From the NCBI GenBank assembly GCA_019753125.1, contig JAIELH010000012.1, positions 1 through 54,008 on the forward strand: DNA of 54,008 nt, given 5' to 3'. The notes under the pieces are model-generated. The model was not told where the DNA came from, did not search any database, and saw nothing but the letters and a program-made list of their open reading frames with translations. The translations under genes were made by a program, and so were the position numbers. Below are positions 36,770 through 46,364 of the stretch, one piece after another (positions within the stretch are counted from its first letter, which is position 1; each line of letters opens with the position of its first letter). This stretch comes from Gallionellaceae bacterium. GTDB lineage: Bacteria; Pseudomonadota; Gammaproteobacteria; Burkholderiales; Gallionellaceae.

Positions 36770-37984
36770 GTGCAAAACCTGACTGTTCTAGGTTCCACCG
36801 GCAGTATCGGCACGAGCACACTGGATGTGGTGGCGCGCCATCCCGACCGGTTCAGGATCATTGCGTTGACCGCGAACAGCCAGGTCGACCTGCTGCTCCG
36901 CCAGTGCGTGCAGTTCAAGCCGCGCTATGCCGTGTTGCTCGAAGAAACGGCAGCTGCTGAACTGAGGCGGAAACTCCGCGAATCCGGCCTGAATACTGAG
37001 GTGTTGTGCGGCGTCGATGCGCTCGAGCAGGTGTCCGTATTGCCGGAAGTCGATACGGTGATGGCGTCCATCGTCGGGGCGGCAGGGCTGCGTCCGACAC
37101 TGGCGGCGGCGCGCGCCGGCAAGAAGATACTGCTGGCGAACAAGGAAACGCTGGTGATGGCGGGCAACGTGTTCATGGATGCGGTACGTGCCAGCGGTTC
37201 CGTGCTGCTGCCGATCGACAGCGAACATAACGCGATTTATCAGGCTATGCCGCACAATTATGACGGCGATCTGGCGCGCAACGGTGTGCGGCGTATCCTG
37301 CTGACCGCTTCCGGCGGGCCGTTCCGCAACACGCCGCTCAGCGAGTTGCGGTATGTCACGCCGGAGCAGGCATGCACACACCCGAACTGGAGCATGGGCA
37401 GGAAGATTTCGGTAGACTCCGCCAGCATGATGAACAAAGGGCTGGAAGTCATCGAGGCGCACTGGCTGTTTAACGCGGGCGCCGATGATATTCAGGTGGT
37501 GGTGCATCCGCAGAGCGTGATTCACTCGCTGGTCGAATACGTTGACGGTTCGGTGTTGGCGCAGCTCGGCAATCCGGATATGCGCATACCGATCGCCTAT
37601 GGCCTGGCCTATCCCGAACGCATTGATTCGGGCGTGGCGGCGCTGGACTTGTTCAAGGTGGCGACAATGAACTTTGCAGCTCCCGACTTCGAGCGTTTCC
37701 CCTGTCTAGGCTTGGCTTATCAAGCCCTGCGTGCCGCAGGCACGGCGCCGGCGGTATTGAATGCGGCAAATGAGGAGGCGGTGGCGGCTTTTCTCGACGG
37801 AAAAATTTCCTTCCTGTCTATTCCCCGTATCATCGAAGCGGTGTTGAACATGCTGCCGGTCAAGACGGTGCGCAGTCTGGATGACGTGCTGGATGCGGAT
37901 ACCGAGGCACGCCGCGCCGCACAACAACAGATGTGTTGCCTGCCGGGAACGCGGTACATCGCGCGCCCGTGCCAGGAAATTTAG
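36770..37984 (+). CDS. dxr: 1-deoxy-D-xylulose 5-phosphate reductoisomerase
   Basis: 404 residues. It is the second step of the MEP isoprenoid pathway. The start is GTG, with AAGGGA upstream. NADPH site [27 protein letters not shown]; metal/substrate site [30 protein letters not shown]. The tail after EARRAAQQQ is Cys-containing ([17 protein letters not shown]) and longer than usual. Confidence 0.97.
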   Translation: MQNLTVLGSTGSIGTSTLDVVARHPDRFRIIALTANSQVDLLLRQCVQFKPRYAVLLEETAAAELRRKLRESGLNTEVLCGVDALEQVSVLPEVDTVMASIVGAAGLRPTLAAARAGKKILLANKETLVMAGNVFMDAVRASGSVLLPIDSEHNAIYQAMPHNYDGDLARNGVRRILLTASGGPFRNTPLSELRYVTPEQACTHPNWSMGRKISVDSASMMNKGLEVIEAHWLFNAGADDIQVVVHPQSVIHSLVEYVDGSVLAQLGNPDMRIPIAYGLAYPERIDSGVAALDLFKVATMNFAAPDFERFPCLGLAYQALRAAGTAPAVLNAANEEAVAAFLDGKISFLSIPRIIEAVLNMLPVKTVRSLDDVLDADTEARRAAQQQMCCLPGTRYIARPCQEI

Positions 37985-37985
37985 G

Positions 37986-39356
37986 ATGGTCACGTTATTT
38001 GCCTTTGTTGGCGCCATTGCGCTGCTGGTCGTGTTCCACGAGCTTGGGCACTATTGGGTGGCGCGCCGCTGCGGTGTGAAGGTGCTGCGTTTTTCGGTGG
38101 GCTTCGGCAAGGTGGTTTACTGCAAGCGTTCTGCCAGAAGCGGTACGGAGTGGGTGGTTTCCGCGATTCCGCTGGGCGGCTATGTCAAGATGCTGGACGA
38201 GCGCGAGGGCGAGGTGGTGCCCGATGAACTGGTTTATGCGTTCAACCGCAAGCCGTTATTGCAGCGCATGGCGATTGTGGCGGCCGGGCCGATAGCAAAT
38301 TTCCTGTTGGCCATCGTGTTGTATTGTGTGTTGTTCGTGCATGGCGTGCCGGGATTGAAACCCATTTTGGGCGACATTCCACAAGGCTCCCCGGCGTCTG
38401 CGGCACAGATGCAATCCGGCGAGACGATACTTTCCATCAATGGCGAGGCGGTTCCGAGCTGGCAGGAGTTGCGCTGGAGGCTGCTGGAATTGGCGCTGCG
38501 GCAGGGCTCCGGACAACGTGGCGAGGTCAAGATCGAAGCGCGGGGCGCCACTGGCGCAGCGTTGTTTCATGTGCTGGACATAAGCGGCCTGGAAGCCAGG
38601 GATCTGGATGGCGAATTCCTCGATAAGCTTGGCTTGTACCCTTACCGGCCGATCACGCCGCCCATTATCGGAAAAGTTGTCGAAAACGGCGTGGCGCAGC
38701 ATGCAGGGTTGCAAAGCGGCGACCGGATTTTGCGCGCCAACGGGGTTGCGGTGCAGCATTGGAGCGAGGTGGTGGAAATCGTACGCGGGCATCCCGGACA
38801 GCCGATCCAGTTTGATATAAAGCGTGGCGAATCTGTTTTGAACATAACGGTGACCCCGCAAGCGGTTGTTGAATCCGGTAAAACGGTCGGCAAAATTGGC
38901 GCGGCTCCGCAAATAGACAAGCTGGCCTGGCAGGCCCTGTACACCGAGGTAAGCTATACGCCGCTTGAAGCGCTCGGCCGCTCTTTGCGCAAAACTTGGG
39001 AAACTTCTGCCGTCAGCCTGAAAATGCTGGGCAAGATGGTGATGGGCGAAGTGTCGATGAAAAACCTGAGCGGTCCGATCACGATCGCTGATTACGCGGG
39101 GCAGTCCGCCGGAATGGGCGTGGCGGCTTATCTGGGCTTCCTGGCCCTGATCAGCATCAGTCTGGGAGTGTTGAATTTGTTGCCTATCCCCTTATTGGAT
39201 GGGGGGCACTTGCTGTATTATGTCGCCGAATTGGTCAAGGGTAGCCCGCTTCCCGAGTGGGCCTGGGAAATCGGCCAGAAAATCGGCATCGCGATGCTCG
39301 GCACATTGATGGTTCTCGCCATATATAACGACGTTAACCGCCTTATTTCAGGTTAA
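37986..39356 (+). CDS. rseP: RIP metalloprotease RseP
   Basis: 456 residues from the ATG at 37986, 1 bp after the dxr stop. The intramembrane site-2 protease releases sigma-E by cutting the anti-sigma factor. The zinc motif is VVFHELGHYW near residue 18. Two PDZ domains occupy the middle. The C-terminal LLPIPLLDGGHLLYY carries the third ligand. A candidate sigma-E promoter precedes degP in this same window. Confidence 0.96.
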   Translation: MVTLFAFVGAIALLVVFHELGHYWVARRCGVKVLRFSVGFGKVVYCKRSARSGTEWVVSAIPLGGYVKMLDEREGEVVPDELVYAFNRKPLLQRMAIVAAGPIANFLLAIVLYCVLFVHGVPGLKPILGDIPQGSPASAAQMQSGETILSINGEAVPSWQELRWRLLELALRQGSGQRGEVKIEARGATGAALFHVLDISGLEARDLDGEFLDKLGLYPYRPITPPIIGKVVENGVAQHAGLQSGDRILRANGVAVQHWSEVVEIVRGHPGQPIQFDIKRGESVLNITVTPQAVVESGKTVGKIGAAPQIDKLAWQALYTEVSYTPLEALGRSLRKTWETSAVSLKMLGKMVMGEVSMKNLSGPITIADYAGQSAGMGVAAYLGFLALISISLGVLNLLPIPLLDGGHLLYYVAELVKGSPLPEWAWEIGQKIGIAMLGTLMVLAIYNDVNRLISG

Positions 39357-39358
39357 AA

Positions 39359-41638
39359 ATGAGATTAATAAAATTTGCGGGATTGCTCTCGTTGCTTTGC
39401 ATGTCTTCTGTCTGGGCGATCGAGCCGTTCACGGTCAAGGATATTCGTGTCGAGGGCATTCAGCGTACCGAGGCCGGGACGGTGTTCAGCTACCTGCCCG
39501 TCAAGGTCGGCGAAACGATGAGCGAGCAGCAGGCTACTGCGGCGATTCACGCCCTGTATGGCACGGGTTTTTTCAAGGACGTGCGCCTGAGGGTCGAGCG
39601 GGGTGTGCTGGTCGTGGTGGTGCGGGAACGCCCATCGATAGCCAGCATCCAGATCAACGGCACGAAGGAGTTTTCCAAGGATCAGATCAAAGACAGCCTG
39701 AAAAATGCCGGTCTGGCGGAAGCGCGCATCTTCAACAAGAGCGTGCTGGATAAGGCGGTACAGGAATTGAAGCTTCAGTATGTGGCGCGCGGCAAATACG
39801 GCGTGAGCGTGACAACTACCGTTACCGATTTGGAGCGCAATCGCATCGATGTCGTATTCAATGTGGTGGAAGGCGAGGTTTCCAAGATCAAACAGATAAA
39901 CCTGGTCGGCAATCAGGCCTATAAAGAGAGCGAGTTGCTGGATTTGATGAAGCTCAGCACACCCGACTGGATGAGCTGGTTCAGCAAGAGCGACCAGTAT
40001 TCAAAACAGAAGCTGTCCGCCGATATGGAAGCGCTACGTTCTTTTTACATGGATAGCGGTTATCTCGAATTCAATATCAATTCGACGCAGGTATCGATCA
40101 CACCCGATAAGAAGGATATCTATATCACGATCAATTTCAGCGAGGGCGCAAGATATACCGTATCCAAAGTGGATATTTCCGGTAACACCATGATCCCCAG
40201 AGAAGAGCTCGAGAAATTCATCCAGGTAAAAACAGGCGATACCTTCTCGCGCAAGGCGTTGACCGAAACCAGCAAAAAGGTCGGCGAGCGCTTGGGGGGC
40301 GAGGGATATGCGTTTGCCAACGTGAATGCAGTTCCGGCAATAGACAAGGAAAAGCATGAGGTGGCGTTCAATTTTATCGTCGACCCGGGGCAACGCGTGT
40401 ATGTACGGCGCATCAATATTGCGGGTAACGACAAGACACGCGACGAGGTTATTCGCCGCGAATTTCGCCAGGTTGAGGGCGCGTGGTTCGATGAGGCGAA
40501 AATAAAAAAATCCAAGCAGCGCACCGATAAACTGGATTTTTTCTCAGAGGTAAATGTGGAGACCCCCGCAGTGCAGGGGGGGGCGGATCAAGTGGATGTG
40601 AATGTCGCGGTAAAAGAAAAATCCACTGGCAGCATTACCGCCGGCGCGGGATTTTCCCAGGGCAGCGGCGTAACGCTGACCGCCGGTGTCACACAAGCCA
40701 ATCTGCTGGGCAGCGGCAACTATCTCTCCACGCAACTCAATACCAGCAAAATCAACCAGGTTTATGCCCTTTCTTTTTCCAACCCTTATTTCACCGATGA
40801 CGGCGTGAGCCGCGGCTTCGATATCTACAAGCGCAATGTGGATTCAAGCACTACGTCGGTCAGCCCGTATTCGTCGCATACGCTGGGCGGAGGTATGCGT
40901 TTTGGCGTGCCGATACATGAGGATGAAAATATCAGCTATGGTTTGGCGGTTGAAAGAACCCAGTTGGGCCTGTTTGCTACCAGCCCGGCGCGTCTGGCGC
41001 AGTATGTCAATAAGTTTGGCGCGAGCAATACCAACTTGTCCGGGACGGTCGGCTGGAACAGGGATAGCCGCGACAGCGCGATTTACACGACCGAAGGAAC
41101 GGTGCAACGCGCCTTTCTGGAAATGGGCTTGCCGGTATTTGACATGCGCTATTACAAGCTGAACTACCAGCACCAGCGGTACTACCCGATGAATCGTGAC
41201 TTTACGTTGCTGCTGAACGGCGAGGCCGGCGTTGCCGGTGGTTACGCCGATAAACCTCTGCCGTTTTTCAAGAACTTCTATGCGGGCGGCATCGGGTCGG
41301 TGCGGGGCTACGATTCGAATTCGCTGGGGCCGCGCGATAGCACGGGTATGGTGTTGGGCGGTACGCGCCGTGTGGTAGGCAATGTGGAGTTGTTGATGCC
41401 GATCCCGGGGATGAAAAAGGAAAAATCGGTGCGCCTGAGCGGGTTCCTGGATGCGGGCGCGGTTTACGGGCCGGGCGATCCGGTGCCCAGCACCACGGGG
41501 CTGCGGTTTTCTACCGGTGCGGCGTTTACCTGGATTTCTCCGATGGGGCCGATCAAATTCAGCTACGCCAAACCGCTCAACAGGCAGGTGCAGGACAAGG
41601 TGCAAGCGCTCCAGTTTAGCCTGGGCTCAATGTTCTGA
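39359..41638 (+). CDS. bamA: outer membrane protein assembly factor BamA
   Basis: 759 residues. A signal peptide ends near VWAIEPF. Five POTRA domains cover ~22-420 (for example VKDIRVEGIQRTEAGTVFSYLP, split as VEGIQRTEAGTVFSYLP), and a 16-strand beta-barrel covers ~430-759. The loop-6 motif reads VRGYDSNSLGPRD. The terminal Phe (LGSMF) is the barrel insertion signal. It inserts outer-membrane proteins. It directly follows rseP. Confidence 0.98.
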   Translation: MRLIKFAGLLSLLCMSSVWAIEPFTVKDIRVEGIQRTEAGTVFSYLPVKVGETMSEQQATAAIHALYGTGFFKDVRLRVERGVLVVVVRERPSIASIQINGTKEFSKDQIKDSLKNAGLAEARIFNKSVLDKAVQELKLQYVARGKYGVSVTTTVTDLERNRIDVVFNVVEGEVSKIKQINLVGNQAYKESELLDLMKLSTPDWMSWFSKSDQYSKQKLSADMEALRSFYMDSGYLEFNINSTQVSITPDKKDIYITINFSEGARYTVSKVDISGNTMIPREELEKFIQVKTGDTFSRKALTETSKKVGERLGGEGYAFANVNAVPAIDKEKHEVAFNFIVDPGQRVYVRRINIAGNDKTRDEVIRREFRQVEGAWFDEAKIKKSKQRTDKLDFFSEVNVETPAVQGGADQVDVNVAVKEKSTGSITAGAGFSQGSGVTLTAGVTQANLLGSGNYLSTQLNTSKINQVYALSFSNPYFTDDGVSRGFDIYKRNVDSSTTSVSPYSSHTLGGGMRFGVPIHEDENISYGLAVERTQLGLFATSPARLAQYVNKFGASNTNLSGTVGWNRDSRDSAIYTTEGTVQRAFLEMGLPVFDMRYYKLNYQHQRYYPMNRDFTLLLNGEAGVAGGYADKPLPFFKNFYAGGIGSVRGYDSNSLGPRDSTGMVLGGTRRVVGNVELLMPIPGMKKEKSVRLSGFLDAGAVYGPGDPVPSTTGLRFSTGAAFTWISPMGPIKFSYAKPLNRQVQDKVQALQFSLGSMF

Positions 41639-41741
41639 TTGGTTATATGATGCAGGATCGCGCGGACAGGTCTGGCTATCCGGGCAGCTCGATTAAAGAT
41701 GTTTGGCATAAACCGCTGGTTATGATGTGAAGGAGTTAAAA

Positions 41742-42275
41742 ATGAAAGTGAGCATTAAAGCAGTCTTGCTGGTTGCGACGTTGGCTGCCGGGTCGGCGAT
41801 GGCCGGGGATTTCAGGGTCGGCGTGGTGGATACCGAGCGCGTACTGCGTGAGTCCGCCCCGGCGATAAGGGCGGAAAAGAAAATCGAAAAAGAATTTTCC
41901 GCGCGCGATCAGGAAATCAAAAAACTGATGAAGCAGGTGAAAGAATTGCAAGCCTTGCTGGAAAAAGAAGGCGGCAAACTTTCTGATGCGGATCATCGCA
42001 ATAAGGAGCGTGAACTGACCGCGATGAACGTGAACCTGCAGCGCATGCAGCGCGAGTTCCGCGAGGATTTGAACCTGCGCAAGAACGAGGAGCTGGCTAT
42101 CGTGCTGGAGCAAGCCAATAAGGCAGTCCAGGTGGTTGCCGAGGCGGAAAAATACGATCTGATCCTGCAGGAAGCGGTATATCGCAATCCCAGAATAGAT
42201 GTCACCGACAAGGTGATCAAGCATCTCGCCGCCGAGAAAATCGAAGGCAAGGATAGCGGCAAGGACAGCAAATAA
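41742..42275 (+). CDS. skp: periplasmic chaperone Skp/OmpH family
   Basis: 177 residues from the ATG at 41742, 6 bp after AAGGAG; the earlier in-frame ATG has no ribosome site. The signal peptide is cut after SAMAGDF. A charged coiled-coil of ~100 residues (EKKIEKEFSARDQEIKKL...) forms the tentacles. It carries unfolded outer-membrane proteins to BamA. Confidence 0.95.
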   Translation: MKVSIKAVLLVATLAAGSAMAGDFRVGVVDTERVLRESAPAIRAEKKIEKEFSARDQEIKKLMKQVKELQALLEKEGGKLSDADHRNKERELTAMNVNLQRMQREFREDLNLRKNEELAIVLEQANKAVQVVAEAEKYDLILQEAVYRNPRIDVTDKVIKHLAAEKIEGKDSGKDSK

Positions 42276-42280
42276 GCTGC

Positions 42281-43357
42281 ATGGGGATGAGCGTTTCCCA
42301 CCGTTTGACTGACATCGCCGCACAGCTTGGCGGGCGCGTGCTGGGCGATGGCGAGGTGCGTGTCGCGCAGATCGCGACGCTGGAAAACGCGCAGCCGCAC
42401 CATATCAGTTTCCTCACCAACAGCAAGTATCGCGCGCAGCTCGCCGGCACCAGGGCGGGCGCCGTGATTCTTGGCGAGGCCGATGCGGAGGCGACCGGTT
42501 TGCCGCGCATCATTTCGGATAACCCTTACGCCTATTTCGCCAAGGTCTCGGCCTTGCTGAACCCGTTGCCGGAAGCCAGGCCGGGTATCCATCCCGCAGC
42601 GATCGTCGGCGCAGGCGCAAAAATAGACGCGACGGCCAGCATCGCCGCAACCGCAGTGATCGGCGAGAATGCAACGATTGGCGCGCATTCGGTGATCGGC
42701 GAGGGATGCTGCATCGGCGCGAATGTGGTGATCGGCAGCCATGCGCGTCTGTATCCGCATGTCGTGATTTACCACGGTTGCGTGATTGGCGACAACCTGA
42801 TCGCGCATGCAGGCAGCGTGATCGGTTCGGATGGTTTCGGCATCGCGATGGATGAAGGCCGCTGGATCAACATCCCGCAGATCGGGCGCGTGGTGATCGG
42901 CAATGATGTCGAGATCGGCGCGAACACGACGATAGACCGCGGTGCGTTGAACGACACGGTGATCGAAGACGGCGTGAAAATGGACAACCAGATCCAGGTC
43001 GCGCATAACGTGCGCATCGGTGCGCATACCGCCATCGCCGGGTGTGCGGGCATTGCGGGCAGCGCGGTGATCGGGCGTTATTGCCTGATCGGCGGCGGCG
43101 CACGCATCCTCGGGCATTTGCAACTGGCCGACCATGTCGAGATCGCGGCGCATACGCTGGTCGGAAAATCCATCCGCGAGGCCGGCGCCTATGCGGCCAT
43201 TTTTCCGCTGGCGAAACAGGAAGACTGGCGCAAAAACGCCGTGCATTTACGCCATCTCGACGAGCTGTCAAAACGTGTCAAGGCGTTGGAACGGGAGCTT
43301 GAAACCATTAAACTTGAAACCGTAGAACGGGAAACACTAAAAGGGAGAGAATCATGA
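42281..43357 (+). CDS. lpxD: UDP-3-O-acylglucosamine N-acyltransferase
   Basis: 358 residues. It is the third step of lipid A synthesis. An N-terminal uridine-binding domain is followed by left-handed beta-helix hexapeptides ([16 protein letters not shown]...; [12 protein letters not shown]; catalytic His region [12 protein letters not shown]). It ends in a charged helix. It overlaps fabZ by 4 bp (ATGA). Confidence 0.97.
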   Translation: MGMSVSHRLTDIAAQLGGRVLGDGEVRVAQIATLENAQPHHISFLTNSKYRAQLAGTRAGAVILGEADAEATGLPRIISDNPYAYFAKVSALLNPLPEARPGIHPAAIVGAGAKIDATASIAATAVIGENATIGAHSVIGEGCCIGANVVIGSHARLYPHVVIYHGCVIGDNLIAHAGSVIGSDGFGIAMDEGRWINIPQIGRVVIGNDVEIGANTTIDRGALNDTVIEDGVKMDNQIQVAHNVRIGAHTAIAGCAGIAGSAVIGRYCLIGGGARILGHLQLADHVEIAAHTLVGKSIREAGAYAAIFPLAKQEDWRKNAVHLRHLDELSKRVKALERELETIKLETVERETLKGRES

Positions 43358-43800
43358 CCACGATGGATATCCACGAAATTCTTGAACACCTGCCGCACCG
43401 TTACCCGTTTTTGCTGGTGGATCGCGTGCTGTCGGTCGAGCCGGGCAAGGACATCGTCGCGCTGAAAAATGTCACGATCAACGAACCGTTCTTTCCCGGG
43501 CATTACCCGCACCATCCGGTAATGCCCGGCGTGCTGATCATCGAGGCGATGGCGCAGGTCGCCGCGCTGCTTTCGTTCAAATCCATGGACAGCAAGCCGG
43601 ACGACAAATCGGTGTATTACTTCGCCGGCATCGACGGCGCGCGCTTCAAGCGCCCGGTCAGCCCCGGCGACCAATTGATCATCAAGGTGACGCTGATACG
43701 CAGCATGCGCGGCGTGTTCAAGTTTTCCGCCAAGGCCGAAGTGGACGGCCAACTGGCTGCCGAAGCCGAGCTGATGTGTACGGTCAAGTCGGTGTCGTGA
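43354..43800 (+). CDS. fabZ: 3-hydroxyacyl-ACP dehydratase
   Basis: A 148-residue hot-dog-fold enzyme of fatty acid elongation. The start is [22 protein letters not shown], of which [14 protein letters not shown] is the family mark. The active site is [20 protein letters not shown] with catalytic His and, later, Glu in EAMAQ. It sits in the lipid A operon, where acyl supply and LpxA/LpxD compete for hydroxyacyl-ACP. Confidence 0.98.
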   Translation: MTTMDIHEILEHLPHRYPFLLVDRVLSVEPGKDIVALKNVTINEPFFPGHYPHHPVMPGVLIIEAMAQVAALLSFKSMDSKPDDKSVYYFAGIDGARFKRPVSPGDQLIIKVTLIRSMRGVFKFSAKAEVDGQLAAEAELMCTVKSVS

Positions 43801-43822
43801 TATTGAGGTTCAAGAGGCATTC

Positions 43823-44593
43823 ATGATTCATCAAACTGCGATTATTCACCCGAATGCGCAACTTGCCGACGACGTCGAGGTAGGCGCATATTCCATCGTC
43901 GGCGAGCATGTCGAGATCGGCGCGGGCACGGTGATCGGCCCGCATGTGGTGATCAACGGGCATACGCGCATCGGCCGGCACAACCGCATCTTCCAGTTCT
44001 GCTCGCTGGGCGAAATTCCGCAGGACAAAAAATATGCGGGGGAACCGACGCGGCTGGAAATCGGCGACCACAACACCATCCGTGAATTCTGCACTTTCAA
44101 TCTCGGCACCGCGCAGGATGCCGGCGTCACGCGCGTCGGCGACCACAACTGGATCATGGCCTACGTGCATCTGGCGCATGATTGCCAGGTGGGCAACCAC
44201 ACCATCTTCGCCAACAACGCGCAACTGGCCGGCCATGTGCATGTCGGCGATTATGCGATCCTCGGCGGTTTCACCGTGGTGCACCAGTTCGTCAAGATCG
44301 GCGCGCACATCATCACCGGCATGGGTACGATCCTGTTGCAGGACGTGCCGCCCTACGTGCTGGCTTCCGGCAATCCTTCCGCGCCGCATGGCATCAACGC
44401 CGAGGGGTTGAAACGGCGCGGGTTTTCCAGCCCGGCGATCATGGCGATCAGGCGCGCCTACAAGACCCTGTATAAATCCGGCTTGAGTTTCGATGAAGCC
44501 AAAGCCGCGATCCAGATACAACTGGCGGAACACGTCGAGTTGCAGCCATTGGTGGATTTTCTCGCCAATACACAGCGCGGCATCGTCCGCTAA
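43823..44593 (+). CDS. lpxA: UDP-N-acetylglucosamine acyltransferase
   Basis: 256 residues. It is the first lipid A step. Left-handed beta-helix repeats run from the start ([20 protein letters not shown]). The catalytic His region is [15 protein letters not shown], followed by [10 protein letters not shown]-like [16 protein letters not shown]-terminal helical domain contains [19 protein letters not shown]. Confidence 0.98.
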   Translation: MIHQTAIIHPNAQLADDVEVGAYSIVGEHVEIGAGTVIGPHVVINGHTRIGRHNRIFQFCSLGEIPQDKKYAGEPTRLEIGDHNTIREFCTFNLGTAQDAGVTRVGDHNWIMAYVHLAHDCQVGNHTIFANNAQLAGHVHVGDYAILGGFTVVHQFVKIGAHIITGMGTILLQDVPPYVLASGNPSAPHGINAEGLKRRGFSSPAIMAIRRAYKTLYKSGLSFDEAKAAIQIQLAEHVELQPLVDFLANTQRGIVR

Positions 44594-44605
44594 CGGGCAA
44601 CTCTC

Positions 44606-45760
44606 ATGCAGCAAAAGAAAATCGTAATCGGCATTGTCGCGGGCGAAGCCTCGGGCGATCTGCTCGGCAGCCACCTGATGGCGGCGTTGAAAGAGGCGCG
44701 CCCAGAAATCCACTTCGTCGGCATCGGCGGCGCGAAGATGCAATCCGTCGGCATGGAGGTCTTGTTCCCGCTGGAAAAACTCGCGGTGCGCGGCTATGTC
44801 GAGGTGTTGCGCCATTACCGCGAGATCGTCGGCATCCGCCGCAAACTGCGCGCGTATTTCCTGGCCAACCGCCCGGATTTGTTTATCGCGGTGGATGCGC
44901 CGGACTTCAACCTTGACCTGGAACTCGCCCTCAAGCAGCGCGGCATCCCATCGATCCATTACGTCAGCCCGTCGATCTGGGCATGGCGCGGCGAGCGCAT
45001 CAACAAGATCAAGCGCGCCGTGACGCATATGCTCGCGCTGTTCCCGCACGAGCCCAAACTGTACAGCGCGGCCGGCATTCCGGTGGATTACGTCGGGCAT
45101 CCGCTCGCCGACATGCTGCCGGATCAGCCGAAGCGTGATTTGATGCGCGAAACGATGCGCCTCCCGATGCAGATCAGAGTATTCGCCTTCCTGCCCGGCA
45201 GCCGCCAGAGCGAAGTGAAACACTTGGCGCATACTTACATTGAGACCGCGAAGCTGATCCTGCAACAGCTGCCGGAAGCGCGCTTCCTCGTGCCGCTGGC
45301 GAGCCGCGAGACACGCGGCATTTTCGAGCAGGCGCTATATGACTGCGAGGCGCAGCAATTGCCGATGACGCTGCTGTTCGGCCATGCGCAGGATGCGATG
45401 ATCGCCGCCGATATCGCGCTGGTGGCTTCCGGCACGGCGACGTTGGAGTGCGCCTTGCTCAAGCGGCCGATGGTCATCACCTACAAGATGCCCGCGCTCT
45501 CCTGGTGGATGATCAAGCGCAAACGCTATCAGCCCTATTTTGGCCTGCCAAACATTCTGAGCGAACGCTTCGTCGTGCCGGAATTGATACAGGAAGACGC
45601 TACGCCGGAAAATCTTGCGCAGGCCTTGCTCAATCTGCTCAACAGCAGGGAAGCCGTGGAAGAGCTGGAAGGAATATTCCATGAATTGCACGACACATTG
45701 CGCCAGAACACAGCACGGAAGGCAGCGGCAGCGATCCTGCCGTACCTGCCATCTGCATGA
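44606..45760 (+). CDS. lpxB: lipid-A-disaccharide synthase
   Basis: 384 residues, a GT19 glycosyltransferase joining two acylated glucosamines at the inner membrane. Marks: [57 protein letters not shown] and [18 protein letters not shown]. It overlaps rnhB by 4 bp. Confidence 0.97.
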   Translation: MQQKKIVIGIVAGEASGDLLGSHLMAALKEARPEIHFVGIGGAKMQSVGMEVLFPLEKLAVRGYVEVLRHYREIVGIRRKLRAYFLANRPDLFIAVDAPDFNLDLELALKQRGIPSIHYVSPSIWAWRGERINKIKRAVTHMLALFPHEPKLYSAAGIPVDYVGHPLADMLPDQPKRDLMRETMRLPMQIRVFAFLPGSRQSEVKHLAHTYIETAKLILQQLPEARFLVPLASRETRGIFEQALYDCEAQQLPMTLLFGHAQDAMIAADIALVASGTATLECALLKRPMVITYKMPALSWWMIKRKRYQPYFGLPNILSERFVVPELIQEDATPENLAQALLNLLNSREAVEELEGIFHELHDTLRQNTARKAAAAILPYLPSA

Positions 45761-46335
45761 ACCTGATTATCTGCGGCGTCGATGAAGCGGGGCGCGGCCC
45801 GCTGGCCGGACCGGTAAGCGCGGCTGCGGTGATCCTCGACGCAGAAAATCCGATCGAAGGGTTGGCCGATTCCAAAAAACTTTCCGAGAAGCAGCGCGAC
45901 CGGCTTGCCCCGCTTATCCGCGAGCGAGCCTTGGCTTGGGCGGTCGCCTATGCCGACGTTGAAGAAATAGACCGCTTGAACATACTGCAAGCTACATTGC
46001 TCGCGATGCGGCGCGCAGTGCTGGCGCTTGATATTCAGCCGCAACGCGTGCTGGTGGATGGACTGTATTGTCCGCAGACCGGCATCCCGAGCCAGGCTAT
46101 CGTCAAGGGCGACAGCAAGGTCGCCGCCATCTCGGCTGCCTCGATTCTGGCCAAGACCGCGCGCGATGAGATAATGCTGCAATTGCACGAACAGTATCCG
46201 CATTACGGCTTTGCCGGCCATAAGGGTTACCCCACCGCCGCGCACCTCGCCGCATTGCGCGAGTACGGTGTGTCTGAAGTGCATCGCAGGAGTTTCAGGC
46301 CGGTGCGGGAGTTGTTGTTTCCTCCTGCGCTATAA
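45757..46335 (+). CDS. rnhB: ribonuclease HII
   Basis: 192 residues. It removes ribonucleotides from DNA. Active-site marks: [15 protein letters not shown] (Asp and Glu), [32 protein letters not shown] and the C-terminal [13 protein letters not shown]. It is the last gene of the conserved lpx block. Confidence 0.97.
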   Translation: MNLIICGVDEAGRGPLAGPVSAAAVILDAENPIEGLADSKKLSEKQRDRLAPLIRERALAWAVAYADVEEIDRLNILQATLLAMRRAVLALDIQPQRVLVDGLYCPQTGIPSQAIVKGDSKVAAISAASILAKTARDEIMLQLHEQYPHYGFAGHKGYPTAAHLAALREYGVSEVHRRSFRPVRELLFPPAL

Positions 46336-46364
46336 TTGCCGCCTGATATTTTTACCCGCCGAAT

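Noticed and set aside
37920-37984. Possible frameshift at the dxr 3' end because of the unusual Cys-containing tail
   Set aside because: The frame stays open to a stop 1 bp before rseP and the core enzyme is complete, so a longer tail is the simpler reading.
43784-45265. Long antisense frame over lpxA and lpxB
   Set aside because: Antisense shadow; the opposite strand holds clear lpxA and lpxB with all family motifs.
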